This document shows positions 1 through 11,400 of a stretch of 56,474 nucleotides of DNA, in pieces. Each line of letters opens with the position of its first letter. Position 1 is the stretch's first letter. Below the pieces are notes generated by a model, which was not told the origin of the DNA, ran no database searches, and saw nothing but the letters and a program-made list of their open reading frames with translations. The DNA comes from Chromatiales bacterium (GTDB taxonomy: Bacteria > Pseudomonadota > Gammaproteobacteria > Chromatiales > Chromatiaceae). The position numbers were made by a program, and so were the translations under genes. Where the stretch lies: contig JANQRK010000062.1 in the NCBI GenBank assembly GCA_028284585.1, positions 1 through 56,474 of the forward strand, given 5' to 3'.

Positions 1-119
1 CCCCCTCCAACGGTGTTGCTGCTCGCTCCTGTGCGAGGGGCACTCCGCGCTCACAGCGCCTTGTTGGCCAGAAAAACGGCCGCCGTCGCTGCTTCTCACT
101 AAGTGTGAACGGGCCCTAA
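1..119. repeat. Right part of a dispersed palindromic intergenic repeat (cut by window edge)
   Basis: Non-coding sequence ending in GTGTGAACGGGCCC. Its last 47 bases align without gaps, about two thirds identical, to the reverse complement of the repeat arm at the right edge of the window (from about 56356). The GCGCCTTG and GTTGCT-GCTCG blocks further in are shared as well. It is therefore an inverted, diverged copy of the same family. The left arm lies outside the window. No protein can be read in it. Confidence 0.6.
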
Positions 120-126
120 GCAGTTC

Positions 127-3100
127 CTACGCTGTTTCGACTAGAGGCGGCCTGCCGCCGGAGAGCAACGCGGGTAGTTCGTCGGCACGGACGGGCTTGC
201 TGAACAGGAAGCCCTGCGCGGTCTCGCAGCCGAGGTTTTTGAGTACGGTAAGTTGCTGCTCCTTCTCAATCCCCTCGGCGATGATGCCATATCCGAGGTT
301 GTGTCCCATCTCGATCATGGAGCCCACTAACAGCATCGTCTCTCTATCGGTGTCGATGTCATCTACGAAATACTTGTCGATCTTTAGGTAATCCACTTCG
401 AGATGCTTGAGCGAGGAGAACGCAGAATAGCCTGTCCCAAAATCGTCGATTGCCAGCTGGATGCCGAGGCCCTTAAGTTCTTTGAATATCGTCAGATTCT
501 GTCGGTCTGTCTGAGCGACACTTTCGGTTACTTCCAACTTTAATTCAGACGGCTGCATTCCCGTCTCATCGATAGTCCGCTCGATCAGTGACAAGATATC
601 CCGGTCGAGAAAATGGCTGGGAGAGATGTTGACGGCTATGCGCATTGCCGGAAGTCCGGCCTTCGTCCATGTAATGGCCTGGCTGCAGGCCTCTTTCAAC
701 ACCCATTCGGTGAGTGGTTTGATCATCCCTATCCGCTGCGCCACGGCAATGAATTCTGACGGGAGGACCTGGCCCAGCAGCGGGTGATTCCAGCGTGATA
801 GGGCTTCGACGCCGATGATCTGCCCACTTTGGATATCGACTTGGGGTTGATAGACCAGCGTGAGTTCTTGCTTCTCGATGGCCTCTCGGAGGTGCTGCTC
901 GAACTGAAAGCGATATTCCGCCTTTCTCGTCAGCTCGGGCTTGTAGAAGGCATAGCGATTCTTACCGTGTTCTTTTGCGGCATACAAAGCGGTATCCGCG
1001 GCCTTCAACAGCGAGGGTACGTCATTTCCGTCGTCCGGAAAGTGGGCGATACCGATACTGCATGCTGGGCTGAGTTTTCTGGAAGAAAGGACGATAGGTT
1101 GCGCGATCGCGCCAAGGCAAGATTGAGCGACATGGGCGGCGTCGTATTCGTCGGTCACATCTTCGACAACAGCGCAGAATTCGTCGCCACTGAGGCGAGC
1201 AATAAAATCGACCCCACACTCAACCGTGGTCAGTCGCCGTGCGATCTCTTGCAGGAGCAAGTCGCCGACATCATGTCCCAGGCTATCATTGACGTCCTTG
1301 AAGTTGTCTAGGTCGATGTACATTAGGCTGAAGCGTCGATCGTGCCTTTGCGAAACCTTGATTAGTTCTTCGAGGTTTATGTAGAAGCGGGCGCGGCTGG
1401 GGAGGCCGGTCAGCTCATCGGTGTAGGCCAGTTCGCGTATGCGCTTTTGCGCCTGATCTCGCTCCATAACGAGACCGGCAAGGCGTGCCGCGGATTTCAG
1501 GTCGTCCGACTCTTGCTCGTTGGGCAGTGCCGGATAGTCGTAATACATACCGAACGCGCCCAGAACCTTACCCGATGAGTTGATGATGGGTTCAGACCAA
1601 CAGCAACGCATCCCATACGGTAGGGCGACGTGCTTGATCTTTGACCACTTCGGGTCCGTCTCGATATTTTCCACCAGAACACGATTCCCCGTGTAGGTCG
1701 AAGCGCCGCAGGAGCCTACATTGGGGCCGTTTTCCAGGCCATGCACGGCATCGCAGTATTCCTTTGGCAGACTGGGTGCCCCGCCATGCAGGAGCTTGCC
1801 CTCGTGCAGTTCTAGCAAGCAGCAGCGCATACCTGGGTGGCGTGCCTCGTACATCAACGCTATCGCGTCGTAGACTTCCGATGCGGGCTTGCCGATTGCG
1901 ACCATCTCCAGGATTTCGGCATTTTTTTCGTTGTAAGACTCGGCGCTTTTTCGTTCTGTAACATCGACCAGGGTTCCGACTAGCCGAATCGGCATACCAT
2001 CAGACTCTCGGCGCACACGAAATCCACGGGACAGCACGAACATGTTTTTGCCGTCCTTGTGACGCATTTGCATCTCGGCCTCAAAGGTCGTGGCGGTGCC
2101 CGCAAGGTACTCTTGGACCGTCTGAAAGACGCGCTCCTTGTCTTTGGGGTGAACGAGCCTTTCCCAGGTATCTATCTTCCCCTCGAGTTCGTCTTCTCGA
2201 TATCCCAACATGCTTTTCCAGCGCGGGGAATAGTAAATTTCGCCGGTCTCAAGGTTCCAGTCCCATAGGCCGTCGTTCGCTCCACGCATGGCCAGCGCAA
2301 ACCGCTCTTCGCTCTTGTGCAGTTCCAGTGATCGTGCCCTGGTCTTGCGCTCCAGGTTGTCGAGCATATGCCGTAGGGCATCTTCTGCCTGTTTCTGGGC
2401 AGTGATATTCGAGGACACGATCATTATGGATTCAATAGCGCCGTCTGGGCTTTTTAGCGGCCGCAGTGTTGACTGATACCACACCGAGTTGCCACTGATG
2501 TCATTTACCGGGGCCTCGTGTGTGAGCGTTCGCCCCGTTTCCTTCACCTCTACCAATTTCGCCGTCATCGAGGCTTTAAAGGCACTGGGATAAAAATCAA
2601 AAGGATAAGAGCGGCCGTAGTAATCATCAACGCGGTCGATTTTTAGATCTTTCAGTGCGGCCTGGCTCATGTACTTGAGATTGAAGTCCAGGTCGATGAT
2701 CTTGGTGCAGCTCGGAGAGCTATCGAGCCATAGGACACTGTCGTTGGCAGTAATGGGTACCTTCTGGTTGGGGGTTCTCAATTGGGTATGTAGATAGCCC
2801 TCTTGAATCAGGAAAGATAAATCGCCGCTGTCGTCCAACTGCGGCTGTAACCGGTACTCCATTTGCTCCGGTATGTCCTGTATTAGGATCGAGGTCTCGC
2901 CGCATATCGTGTTACCGCATGCGGCGGCCGAGCAGGCCTCTCGTATGCCCGTTTTTACTTCGCTGTCGTGGTTGAACCAGGGTGTGTCCCAAAGCGGCTT
3001 GCCAATGATGGAGTCTGGCTCGAGTTTGGACTCAGCCAGAAAAGCGCTGCTGGCGAACATTAGATTTCCCTGTTTATCCAGTATCGTGAAATGCATACGT

Positions 3101-3138
3101 ATCACTGGGTCGGGTCTTGGCGGGTTGAATCCCCGCAT
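127..3138 (-). CDS. PAS/GAF sensor with GGDEF and EAL domains (c-di-GMP turnover)
   Basis: A 1003-residue signalling protein with no obvious membrane segment, so probably cytoplasmic. The N-terminal 400 residues hold PAS-type segments, clearest at about 140-255 and 275-400; the latter ends in the PAC-like [14 protein letters not shown]-like domain follows at about 410-560. The GGDEF domain (about 570-740) has the signature SGDEF at about 650-654, a variant still compatible with diguanylate cyclase activity. The EAL domain (about 750-990) keeps the EAL motif at about 777 and DDFGTGYS, as in active c-di-GMP phosphodiesterases. Net direction of activity cannot be told from sequence. The start chosen has a GGGAG ribosome-binding site about 9 bases upstream; Met15 is an alternative. 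It is transcribed divergently from the dehydrogenase gene. Confidence 0.93.
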   Translation of the reverse strand: MRGFNPPRPDPVIRMHFTILDKQGNLMFASSAFLAESKLEPDSIIGKPLWDTPWFNHDSEVKTGIREACSAAACGNTICGETSILIQDIPEQMEYRLQPQLDDSGDLSFLIQEGYLHTQLRTPNQKVPITANDSVLWLDSSPSCTKIIDLDFNLKYMSQAALKDLKIDRVDDYYGRSYPFDFYPSAFKASMTAKLVEVKETGRTLTHEAPVNDISGNSVWYQSTLRPLKSPDGAIESIMIVSSNITAQKQAEDALRHMLDNLERKTRARSLELHKSEERFALAMRGANDGLWDWNLETGEIYYSPRWKSMLGYREDELEGKIDTWERLVHPKDKERVFQTVQEYLAGTATTFEAEMQMRHKDGKNMFVLSRGFRVRRESDGMPIRLVGTLVDVTERKSAESYNEKNAEILEMVAIGKPASEVYDAIALMYEARHPGMRCCLLELHEGKLLHGGAPSLPKEYCDAVHGLENGPNVGSCGASTYTGNRVLVENIETDPKWSKIKHVALPYGMRCCWSEPIINSSGKVLGAFGMYYDYPALPNEQESDDLKSAARLAGLVMERDQAQKRIRELAYTDELTGLPSRARFYINLEELIKVSQRHDRRFSLMYIDLDNFKDVNDSLGHDVGDLLLQEIARRLTTVECGVDFIARLSGDEFCAVVEDVTDEYDAAHVAQSCLGAIAQPIVLSSRKLSPACSIGIAHFPDDGNDVPSLLKAADTALYAAKEHGKNRYAFYKPELTRKAEYRFQFEQHLREAIEKQELTLVYQPQVDIQSGQIIGVEALSRWNHPLLGQVLPSEFIAVAQRIGMIKPLTEWVLKEACSQAITWTKAGLPAMRIAVNISPSHFLDRDILSLIERTIDETGMQPSELKLEVTESVAQTDRQNLTIFKELKGLGIQLAIDDFGTGYSAFSSLKHLEVDYLKIDKYFVDDIDTDRETMLLVGSMIEMGHNLGYGIIAEGIEKEQQLTVLKNLGCETAQGFLFSKPVRADELPALLSGGRPPLVETA

Positions 3139-3299
3139 CTGCGCTGCTCCCTGTGCCGCTCGTGCACCTCAATTTTTCGAGGTGCCCATTATTCGCAGAA
3201 TCCGAAGTATCAATCCATCTTTCGCCCTATTTTCAGGGCGGGCGGAGTCACTTACTCTCTTCGATAGCAATCCATACGACCTTTCCAGAGAGACTCGAA

Positions 3300-4310
3300 A
3301 TGAGAACGATTGGATATACCCAGCCAGGCCCCGTTTCCGCCAAAGATTCACTGGTAGAAACCGAGCAAGCGACGCCGCAGATTGGGCGCAATGACCTGCT
3401 GGTCGAGGTGCGCGGTCTGTCGGTCAATCCGGTCGACGTTAAGGTACGATCCCGCGTCGCGCCGGAGGATGGCATCAAGGTCATCGGCTACGATGCCGCC
3501 GGCATCGTTAAGCAGGTCGGCCCAGATGTTGGCCGGTTCAAAGTCGGCGACGCGGTGTTCTATGCGGGCGATCTGACCCGGCCGGGCACCAATTCCGAAT
3601 TGCATGCGGTCGATGAGCGTATCGTTGGCAAGAAGCCCCAATCCTTGGATTTCGCCGAGGCGGCGGCGTTGCCGCTGACCTCGATTACGGCTTGGGAGAT
3701 CTTGTTTGACTGCTTTGCGCTGCAAGAAGGCGATGGCATTGGCGATAGCCTATTGATCGTCGGCGCAGCCGGTGGTGTCGGATCGATTCTGATTCAGTTG
3801 GCCAAGCGATTGACCGGCCTAGCCGTGATCGCCACCGCGTCGCGCCCGGATTCGCAAGATTGGGTGAGGAAGATGGGGGCCGATCAAGTGATCAATCATC
3901 GCAAGGACCTCGCATCGCAAGTCAAATCGCTAGGCAGGGAGCCACGCTATGTCGCTGGTTTGAATGCAACCGGCGAGCATTTTGCTTCGATGGTCGAGCT
4001 GATCAAACCACGCGGCCATATTGCTGTGATCGACGACCCGAAGGAGTTGGACATCACGACCATCAAGCCCAAGGCATTGTCCTTTAGCTGGGAGTTCATG
4101 TTTGCCCGTTCGATGTTCCAAACCGATGACATGGTTGAGCAACACAAGCTGCTCAACCGCGTATCCGAGCTAGTCGACCAAGGCCGCCTGGTGACGACCG
4201 CGACCAAAAACCTGGGGCCCTTGAGTGCAGCAACGCTGAAGCGGGCGCACGAGCTGCAAGAGAGCGGCAAGGTGATCGGTAAAATCGTCCTCGATGGTTT
4301 CGATCGCTGA
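3300..4310 (+). CDS. Zinc-type alcohol dehydrogenase / quinone oxidoreductase-like protein
   Basis: A 336-residue member of the medium-chain dehydrogenase/reductase superfamily, close to the zinc-binding alcohol dehydrogenase family 1 (quinone-reductase-like) group. It has an N-terminal GroES-like fold ([18 protein letters not shown]) and a Rossmann nucleotide-binding motif GAAGGVGS at about residue 158. The C-terminal half runs to GKIVL as in the family. The ATG at 3300 begins [11 protein letters not shown], the expected N-terminus; an upstream in-frame extension to 3153 has no family similarity. Substrate is unknown; NADPH-dependent reduction of quinones or enones is usual for relatives. 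It stands alone between divergent and downstream unrelated genes. Confidence 0.9.
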   Translation: MRTIGYTQPGPVSAKDSLVETEQATPQIGRNDLLVEVRGLSVNPVDVKVRSRVAPEDGIKVIGYDAAGIVKQVGPDVGRFKVGDAVFYAGDLTRPGTNSELHAVDERIVGKKPQSLDFAEAAALPLTSITAWEILFDCFALQEGDGIGDSLLIVGAAGGVGSILIQLAKRLTGLAVIATASRPDSQDWVRKMGADQVINHRKDLASQVKSLGREPRYVAGLNATGEHFASMVELIKPRGHIAVIDDPKELDITTIKPKALSFSWEFMFARSMFQTDDMVEQHKLLNRVSELVDQGRLVTTATKNLGPLSAATLKRAHELQESGKVIGKIVLDGFDR

Positions 4311-4385
4311 CCGGCCTGCGCAGGGTAGTATCTGGGCTGGACCAATACTGGCTCGAGCCACGGGTTGTGATGAGAGGATACATCG

Positions 4386-4727
4386 ATGCAATTGAAACGA
4401 GCGGCCGAAGCCTGGGGGACACCTGGTTTTCCAGACGTCCTCAAGGCCGAAATCGAAGGTGTCGCCATCGAAGCATTGCCCCTGCGGCAAGCGCTACGCC
4501 GCGGCGGCCACGTGCTCGATGAAACACGAACTGCATTGATCAACGCTACCGAAGAACGCGGGGGTATGATAGTCGCGCGCGTCGGCCTGTTCTTCTCCAG
4601 CATTGATGCCGGCTCTTGCTGTGCCGACGATCCCACACCCGTAGAAGCTTATCAGGAGTACTGCCTGCTCCAACTCGAGATCGAGCCGGCGACAGGAAAG
4701 ACGGAGATCTGCCTACTGGATTCCTGA
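4386..4727 (+). CDS. Conserved-looking small protein of unknown function
   Basis: A 113-residue soluble, acidic protein preceded by GAGAGGA about 7 bases before the ATG. No membrane segment, signal peptide or recognised motif; there is a Cys-Cys pair in the middle (GSCCADD) and a third Cys in EYCLLQLEI. It lies 75 bases after the dehydrogenase gene on the same strand and converges with the XRE regulator. The C-terminal half alternates hydrophobic and polar residues like a beta sheet. I do not recognise the family. Coding seems real because of the good ribosome-binding site and an uninterrupted frame in an otherwise open gap. Confidence 0.65.
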   Translation: MQLKRAAEAWGTPGFPDVLKAEIEGVAIEALPLRQALRRGGHVLDETRTALINATEERGGMIVARVGLFFSSIDAGSCCADDPTPVEAYQEYCLLQLEIEPATGKTEICLLDS

Positions 4728-4753
4728 CATCCGCCGTTGGCATATCGAGTCCG

Positions 4754-5485
4754 TTAGCGGCGCAGACTGGCAAACAGGCCAAAGCGCCAGTCGCTCATCG
4801 CGACCACCATGGTGACACCGTGGCGTTGTTCCAATGGCAGACCAGCATCTGCATCGTTGAGTTCGTCGAACTCGCGCGTTAATCGCTCCATCTTTCTCTG
4901 TAACACCGCATTGGATTTATGCGACAACATACCATTGACCACCAATAGCCGTTCGCTCTGGCGGTCGAAGCGCGAGTCAAAAAAATCATCCTTCAAGCGA
5001 CTGTGAAACAGCTGTTGGATAGGTCCGTTCTCCAGCCAGTGGAAGTTTGGTGAGATCAACAGCTTGATCCGGTTGCCGGGTAGCAGATCGATGATCTTCA
5101 AGCGGTCCAAGCGCGCCAAACAACGGATCGCCTGCACTTCCTCGATCTTGAAGTAGGCCAGGATCTCGGCCAGCGTCCAGCGGTTCAGCGCACAGACGGT
5201 CACCAGCAACAGCACCCGATCACCGGCAATCTCCTGCTCCTGTTCGCGGGTCAGTTGCGTGATATGGCAGGCGCGCTGGTTCATCAACTGGACCAGATCG
5301 GAGATCTCCATCTCGAGCATCTGGCAGACCTGCTCGAGGCGCCGCAGCGACAGGTTCTTTTCGGCGAACAGCCGCTTGACGCTGGCCTCGGATAGACCCA
5401 GTACGCGGGCGACGTCGGCGTAGGTCTTCTTCTGTGCCTTGAGCGCGTGTTTCAGCGTCTCCATGAGTTGCTGCGTCTGCGGCAT
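4754..5485 (-). CDS. XRE-family transcriptional regulator
   Basis: A 243-residue protein with an N-terminal Cro/C1-type helix-turn-helix at about residues 8-62; YADVARVLGLSEASVKRLF is the recognition-helix region. A predicted mixed helical domain of about 170 residues follows, with no recognised ligand motif. The start at 5485 (MPQTQQLMETLK) is preferred: the frame stays open upstream to 5695, but that extension would overlap the start of the divergent VIT-VWA gene and shows no domain. The divergent arrangement makes control of the neighbouring VIT-VWA/rhombosortase genes possible; this is inference only. Confidence 0.85.
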   Translation of the reverse strand: MPQTQQLMETLKHALKAQKKTYADVARVLGLSEASVKRLFAEKNLSLRRLEQVCQMLEMEISDLVQLMNQRACHITQLTREQEQEIAGDRVLLLVTVCALNRWTLAEILAYFKIEEVQAIRCLARLDRLKIIDLLPGNRIKLLISPNFHWLENGPIQQLFHSRLKDDFFDSRFDRQSERLLVVNGMLSHKSNAVLQRKMERLTREFDELNDADAGLPLEQRHGVTMVVAMSDWRFGLFASLRR

Positions 5486-5665
5486 CGGTTCTTCGCTATC
5501 TAGCCAATGGTATTGCCCAATGATACCTATCTGACCGAGTGTCGCGACTTTTTCTGACTTGATTGCGCCATATGCGACCTCGGCCAATGCTACTCGGGAC
5601 GCCTCGGTGCACGGGTTCAACCCATGACAGCGAGGTCCTTCATCACCAACGAGTAGGGAGACGAC

Positions 5666-7735
5666 GTGAAAACTCGCTTTGCAATACAAGTTCAAACGGC
5701 CATTGCCGCGGCCGCCTTCTGGCTACTGATCGGGAGCAGCGGTGCGGCCGGTTTGCTCACACCCACCGACGGCAGCATTCCGCCATTGTCGATCAAGGAC
5801 CACCATGTGGATGTGGTGATCGAAGACGGTTACGCCATCACCAGTGTCGAGCAGGTGTTCCACAACCCACACCAGCAAGATCTCGAGGCGCGCTATAGCT
5901 TCCCGGTGCCCGAAAAGGGCGCAGTTAGCGACTTCACACTGTGGATCGATGGCCAGCCGGTGACCGGCGAGGTACTGGAGAAAAAACAGGCCCGCCAGAT
6001 CTACCAAGAAGAAAAAGATGCCGGCCACGATGCCGGTCTGACCGAGCAGGACGATTACCGGACCTTCGAGGTCTTCGTCTCACCGGTACGGGCCAATGGC
6101 GACACGCGCGTCAAGCTGGTCTATATGCAGCCGGCGCATGTCGATACCGGCATCGGACGCTATGTCTATCCGCTTGAAGAGGGCGGGGTCGACGAGGCCA
6201 AATTGGCGTTTTGGACGGCAAACGAAACGGTCACTGGCTCGTTCAGTCTTGACCTGCGCATTCGTTCTGCCTATCCGGTCGATGCAGTGCGCGTGCCCGG
6301 TCAATCCATGGCCCAGGTGACCCAAGTCGGTGAAGGCGAGTGGCAGGTGCAACTGGCCCATCGCTCCGCCCAGGGCCCGGCGACCGATGATGCTGCGCTG
6401 GCGCCGCTCGAAGAGAGCGAGACACCAATCGCCGCCGGCTCAGCGGCCTTTCAGCTCGACAAAGATTTGGTGGTCTATTGGCGTCACAAGGCTGGGCTGC
6501 CTGGCAGTATCGATCTGGTCACCCACAAGCCGAGTGCTGAGGGGCGTGGCACCTTCATGATGGTGCTCACACCGGGTGCCGATCTCAAGCCGATCACCGA
6601 GGGACGCGACTGGGTGTTCGTGCTCGACATCTCCGGCTCGATGCAAGGCAAGTATGCAACGCTCACCGAGGGTATACAGCGCGCCTTGAAGAAGCTGCAC
6701 CCGGAGGACCGCTTTCGCATCCTGCTGTTCAACAATGGCGCACGTGAACTCACGCCGGGATTCGTCGCTGCCTTGCCCGAGCAGGTCCGGCAATTCAGCG
6801 ATGCCGTGGCCGAGATCTCCCCGGATGGCGGGACTAATCTCTACGGTGGACTCAGCCGTGCCCTGGAGGCACTCGATGCCGATCGCACCAGCGGCCTGGT
6901 GTTGGTTACCGACGGTGTGGCCAACGTCGGCGAGCTGCGCCAGAAGCGCTTCATCGAGCTGGTGCAGAAAAAAGATGTCCGATTGTTCACGCTGGTCATG
7001 GGTAACAGCGCCAACCGCCCATTGCTCGAGGCAATGACACGCGAGTCGGGCGGTTTTGCGATCAGCGTATCGAACAGCGACGACATCGTCGGCCAGTTGC
7101 TGAGCGCCACCGGCAAGCTCACCCACGAGAGTCTGCATGGCGTCAGGCTAACCATCGATGGCGTGAAGACCAGTGATCTCGCACCGCGCAAGATCGGCAG
7201 CCTCTACCGGGGCCAGCAATTGATCGTGTTCGGCCACTATTGGGGCGATGGCATGGCGTCCGTCGTGCTGGATGGCAAGTTGTCGGGTGAGCACAAGCGC
7301 TACCAAACCCGCTTCGCGTTCCCCAGCGTCAATAGTGGCAATCCGGAGATCGAACGCCTGTGGGCCTTCGCCGGGATTGAGGACTTGCAGCAGCAGATCG
7401 CCGACTTTGGTGAAAAGCCGGATATCAAACAGGCAGTGGTCGATCTGGCCAAGGAATACGGCCTGGTGACCGACTACACCTCGATGCTAGTAGTCAACGA
7501 TGAGGTCTTCGCCCGCCACGGTATAGCCCGCAACAACCAGGCCCGTGTTGCCACTGAGCAGGCCGCTCAAGCACAACGTGCACAGCAGTCTGTATCTGCG
7601 CGCCGGGTCGATTCGCAGCAGCCGATGTTTGCCAATCCGCGGCCCAGCCACGGCGGTGGCAGCTTCGATGGCCTTACTCTGCTGTTGCTGCTGCCATTGG
7701 TCTGGGCGGCAGTGCGCCGTTGCGCTGCGGCCTGA
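5666..7735 (+). CDS. VIT and von Willebrand A domain surface protein with GlyGly-CTERM tail
   Basis: A 689-residue exported protein. A signal peptide covers about residues 1-28 (hydrophobic AIAAAAFWLLIGSSGAAG). A VIT domain spans about 30-170 and contains VEQVFHNPHQQDLEARYSF. The von Willebrand type A domain begins near residue 315 with an intact MIDAS-type motif (VLDISGSM) and continues through DGGTNLYGGL and LVTDGVANVG. The extreme C-terminus is GGGSFDGLTLLLLLPLVW followed by a basic RR cluster: a glycine-rich motif, one hydrophobic helix and a positive tail. That is the pattern of GlyGly-CTERM sorting signals, which are cleaved by rhombosortases, and a rhombosortase candidate follows 13 bp later. 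Similar VIT-VWA proteins in marine proteobacteria carry LPxTG-type signals instead. The protein is probably anchored transiently in the inner membrane and then processed for surface display or release. Confidence 0.88.
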   Translation: MKTRFAIQVQTAIAAAAFWLLIGSSGAAGLLTPTDGSIPPLSIKDHHVDVVIEDGYAITSVEQVFHNPHQQDLEARYSFPVPEKGAVSDFTLWIDGQPVTGEVLEKKQARQIYQEEKDAGHDAGLTEQDDYRTFEVFVSPVRANGDTRVKLVYMQPAHVDTGIGRYVYPLEEGGVDEAKLAFWTANETVTGSFSLDLRIRSAYPVDAVRVPGQSMAQVTQVGEGEWQVQLAHRSAQGPATDDAALAPLEESETPIAAGSAAFQLDKDLVVYWRHKAGLPGSIDLVTHKPSAEGRGTFMMVLTPGADLKPITEGRDWVFVLDISGSMQGKYATLTEGIQRALKKLHPEDRFRILLFNNGARELTPGFVAALPEQVRQFSDAVAEISPDGGTNLYGGLSRALEALDADRTSGLVLVTDGVANVGELRQKRFIELVQKKDVRLFTLVMGNSANRPLLEAMTRESGGFAISVSNSDDIVGQLLSATGKLTHESLHGVRLTIDGVKTSDLAPRKIGSLYRGQQLIVFGHYWGDGMASVVLDGKLSGEHKRYQTRFAFPSVNSGNPEIERLWAFAGIEDLQQQIADFGEKPDIKQAVVDLAKEYGLVTDYTSMLVVNDEVFARHGIARNNQARVATEQAAQAQRAQQSVSARRVDSQQPMFANPRPSHGGGSFDGLTLLLLLPLVWAAVRRCAAA

Positions 7736-7748
7736 GCGGCGGCCCGGC

Positions 7749-8390
7749 ATGACCTTCATACAGCAAATCGAAGTGCAACTGCCGTGGCTGACGCTCATGC
7801 TGGCCGGGCTGATGGTGGGTTTGTTTGCCGCCTTCGGCCCGGCTCCCAGCAACTGGGTGTATGACCGCGACGCGATCGCCGATGGCGAAGCGCTGCGCCT
7901 GCTCAGTGCTCACTGGGTGCACGCTGACCTGGGCCATCTCACCTGGAACCTCGGTGCGCTGCTGCTCTTGGGTTGGATCATCGAGAACTGGCAGCGGCAT
8001 GCGCTCTGGATCGGTCTACTCGTTGGCAGTCTTGGAGTCGACCTGATGGTATGGCTCGTGCTGCCCGAGATGACCCATTACTGCGGTCTGTCGGGGGCGC
8101 TCAACACGCTACTGCTCCTAGCATTGCTCGCGTGCTGGCAACGGGCGACCGCCTGGGCCTTATTGGTTACTGGCGTGCTCTCGCTGCTGAAGATCCTGGT
8201 CGAGGCCAACACCGGACAAGCGCTGTTCACGCAGACGGCCTGGGCAAGTGTGCCGCTGGTCCACCTGGGCGGTTGGCTGGTGGGATTGGCATTCATCCTT
8301 GGCCATTGCCTGTGGTCAAGGTCTCAGCCCATGCGACCGATCTATGCAGCAGGAACTTCGGCACTTTTCACAATGAAAGACAAACAATAA
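7749..8390 (+). CDS. Rhombosortase (rhomboid-family protease for GlyGly-CTERM proteins)
   Basis: A 213-residue polytopic membrane protein with about six hydrophobic segments and the compact size of rhombosortases. Rhomboid hallmarks are in order: HWVHADLGHLTWNLGAL (the H-x-H/N loop in helix 2), CGLSGALN carrying the GxSG serine nucleophile, and HLGGWLVG with the catalytic histidine. The ATG at 7749 starts just before the first hydrophobic helix. The longer in-frame opening from 7545 runs inside the upstream gene and is not protein-like. It lies 13 bp after the GlyGly-CTERM substrate candidate, arguing for a dedicated enzyme-substrate pair in one operon. Exact substrate range in the cell is unknown. 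Confidence 0.85.
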   Translation: MTFIQQIEVQLPWLTLMLAGLMVGLFAAFGPAPSNWVYDRDAIADGEALRLLSAHWVHADLGHLTWNLGALLLLGWIIENWQRHALWIGLLVGSLGVDLMVWLVLPEMTHYCGLSGALNTLLLLALLACWQRATAWALLVTGVLSLLKILVEANTGQALFTQTAWASVPLVHLGGWLVGLAFILGHCLWSRSQPMRPIYAAGTSALFTMKDKQ

Positions 8391-8407
8391 GCAACAGGGA
8401 CCCCGCA

Positions 8408-11400
8408 ATGAACTCACTATTCCGTACCACCGGCTTTCTAGCCTTCGTGACCGTGATCTTTCTCAACGCCTTCGTCGATCTCGGCCATAAGATCGTGATC
8501 CAAAACACGCTATTCAAGGTGTACGACGGCGAGGTCCAGGTCATGCTCACCGCCGTGGTCAATGCCTTGATCTTGATCCCCTTTGTGTTGATGTTCACGC
8601 CGTCGGGCTACCTTGCGGACAAGTTCGCCAAGAACCGGGTGATACGCCTAAGCGCCTGGGTGGCCGTCGGTCTGACCCTGGTCATCACGCTGAGCTATTA
8701 CCAGGGCTGGTTCTGGGTGGCCTTTGCGATGACTTTCCTGCTCGCGGTGCAGAGCGCGATCCTGTCGCCGGCCAAGTATGGCTATATCCGCGAGCTGGTG
8801 GGTACCGGGCAACTCGCCAGTGCCAACGGCATTGTCCAGGCGACCACCACCACGGCGATCCTCGGCGGCATCTTCGCGTTCTCTGTGTTGTTCGAGAACA
8901 ACCTGGCCGGCGCCAGTTATGAATCGGCCAGCGAGCTGTTGCCGCAGACCGCCACGGTCGGCTGGTTGCTGGTGCTGGGCAGTTTGCTAGAGGTGGCATT
9001 CACCTACCGGCTGCCGACCCTGCGTCAGACCGACAAGCGGGCACAGTTCGACTGGTCTGCCTATGTCAGCGCACGCTCCCTGAACAAGGGTCTGCGCGCG
9101 GCGCTCGAGCGGCCGGTGATTCGCCTGTCGGTGATCGGTCTGTCGCTGTTTTGGGCGATCTCTCAGGTTGTATTGGCGGTGTTCCCGGCATTCGCCAAGG
9201 ACAGCCTGGCGATCGACAACACGATCGTCATCCAAGGCCTGCTGGCCTGCAGCGGGGTCGGTATCATCCTCGGCTCACTGATCGCCAGCCGCCTGTCGCG
9301 CGCCTATATCGAGACAGGTCTGATCCCGGTCGCGGCGCTCGGCATCGGCTTCGCGCTGCTGTTGGTGCCAGGGCTGGATTCTACCTCGGCGCATGCCCTC
9401 AACTTCGTCCTGCTGGGTGTGCTCGGGGGCATTTTCATCGTGCCGCTGAATGCGCTGATCCAGTTCCATGCCGGCGAGCGCCAACTGGGCAAGGTGTTGG
9501 CCGCCAACAACCTGGTCCAGAACCTGGTTATGCTGGGCTTTCTCGTCCTCACGGTAGTTGCGGCGGTAACTGCGCTGCCCGCAAACGCGATGCTGGGTGC
9601 GCTGGCCGTGGTCGCCTTCGCCGGCGCGCTGTACACCCTGTATCGGTTGCCACAGTCCTTGGTGCGTCTGCTGGTGTCACGCTTGATGGCGACCCGCTAC
9701 CGGCTGAATGTGCAGGGCTTGCAAAACCTGCCTTCCGAAGGTGGCGTGTTGCTGTTGGGTAACCACATCAGTTGGCTCGATTGGGCGATGGTACAGATGG
9801 CCTCGCCGCGCCCGGTGCGCTTTGTCATGGCGCGTAGCATCTATGAGCGCTGGTACCTACGGCATTTCCTCGACTTCTTTGGCGTGATCCCGATCGCTAG
9901 CGGTAACAGCCGCACGGCACTCGCAGCGGTGCAGGATGCGCTTAACAATGGCGAGGTGGTGTGTCTGTTCCCGGAGGGTGCGATCAGCCGCAATGGCCAA
10001 CTTGGTGAGTTTCGCAAGGGGTTTGAGAAGGCCGCCGACGGGGCCGACGCCATCATCCTGCCATTTTACCTGCGTGGTCTGTGGGGCAGCCGTTTCTCGC
10101 GTGCCGGTGACAACCTCAAACTCAACCGCCGCGGCGGCCTGACCCGCGATGTCGTGGTCGCTTTCGGAAAGCCCTTGCCGATCGCGGCCACCGCCCCGGA
10201 TGTGAAGTCCGCGGTCAGCGAGCTGTCGGTCACCGCCTGGCAGGCCCATGTCGCCACGCTGCCCAGCCTACCGCAGGCCTGGTTGGCGACCGCCAAGCGC
10301 TTGGGCTCGAAGATTGCTGCAATCGATACCATTGGTAAGCCGCTCAGTCATTACCGGTTCGCCACGGCCGTGCTGCGGCTGTCGCGGGTGATTCGACGTC
10401 AAAGCCGGGAGCGCAATGTCGGCATCTTGTTGCCGGCCAGCAGTGGCGGTGCAATCGCCAATATGGCAGCGCTCAGCGCGGGTAAGACGGTAGTCAATCT
10501 CAACTTCACCGCCAGTCAAGCAGCGGTTACCAGCGCACTCGACAAGGCGCAGATCCGCTCGATCTATACCTCACGCCGCTTCATGGACCGGTTGCAGAAG
10601 AAGGGTGTCAATCTGAGCCACCTCTCCGATCGCGCTGAGGTGCACTACTTAGAGGATATCGTAAAGGCGACGGGCCGCGTCGGTAGTTTGCTGACGTTGG
10701 CCGCCGTCGTGGCGTTGCCGGTCTGGGCGCTGCGTGCACTGTTCATGGCCCGTCGTTCGCGCGACGATATCGCCGCGATACTTTTTTCCAGTGGCAGCGA
10801 AGGCGAGCCCAAAGGCGTCGAGTTGACCCATGGCAACTTCATGGCCAACCTGACTCAGGTCTCGGATGTATTGGATACACAGGCCGACGATCGCGTCATG
10901 GCGACCCTGCCGCTGTTCCATGCCTTCGGCCTCACCGTGACCACCTTCATGCCGCTTGTCGAAGGCATTCCGATGATCTGTCATCCAGATCCCACCGACG
11001 TGCTGAATATCGCCAAGGCGACTGCCAAGCACCAGGCGACTATCCTGTGCGGCACCTCGAGCTTTCTACGTTTATACACCCGTAATCGGCGTGTGCACCC
11101 ACTGATGCTCGACTCGCTACGCATCGTCGTCGCCGGTGCCGAGCGCCTGAGTCCGGAGGTGCGTGATGCCTTCCAGCTGCGCTTCGGCAAGGCCATCTAC
11201 GAGGGCTACGGCACCACCGAGACCACCCCGGTCGCAAGCGTCAATCTACCCGACCGGCTCGAAACCAGTGGTTGGCTGGTGCAACTCGGCGGCAAGATCG
11301 GCACGGTGGGTATGCCTTTGCCTGGCACCAGCTTTCGTATCGTCGATCCGCAATCGCTGGAGACGCTCGCGGTCGGTGAGGACGGCTTGATCCTGATCGG

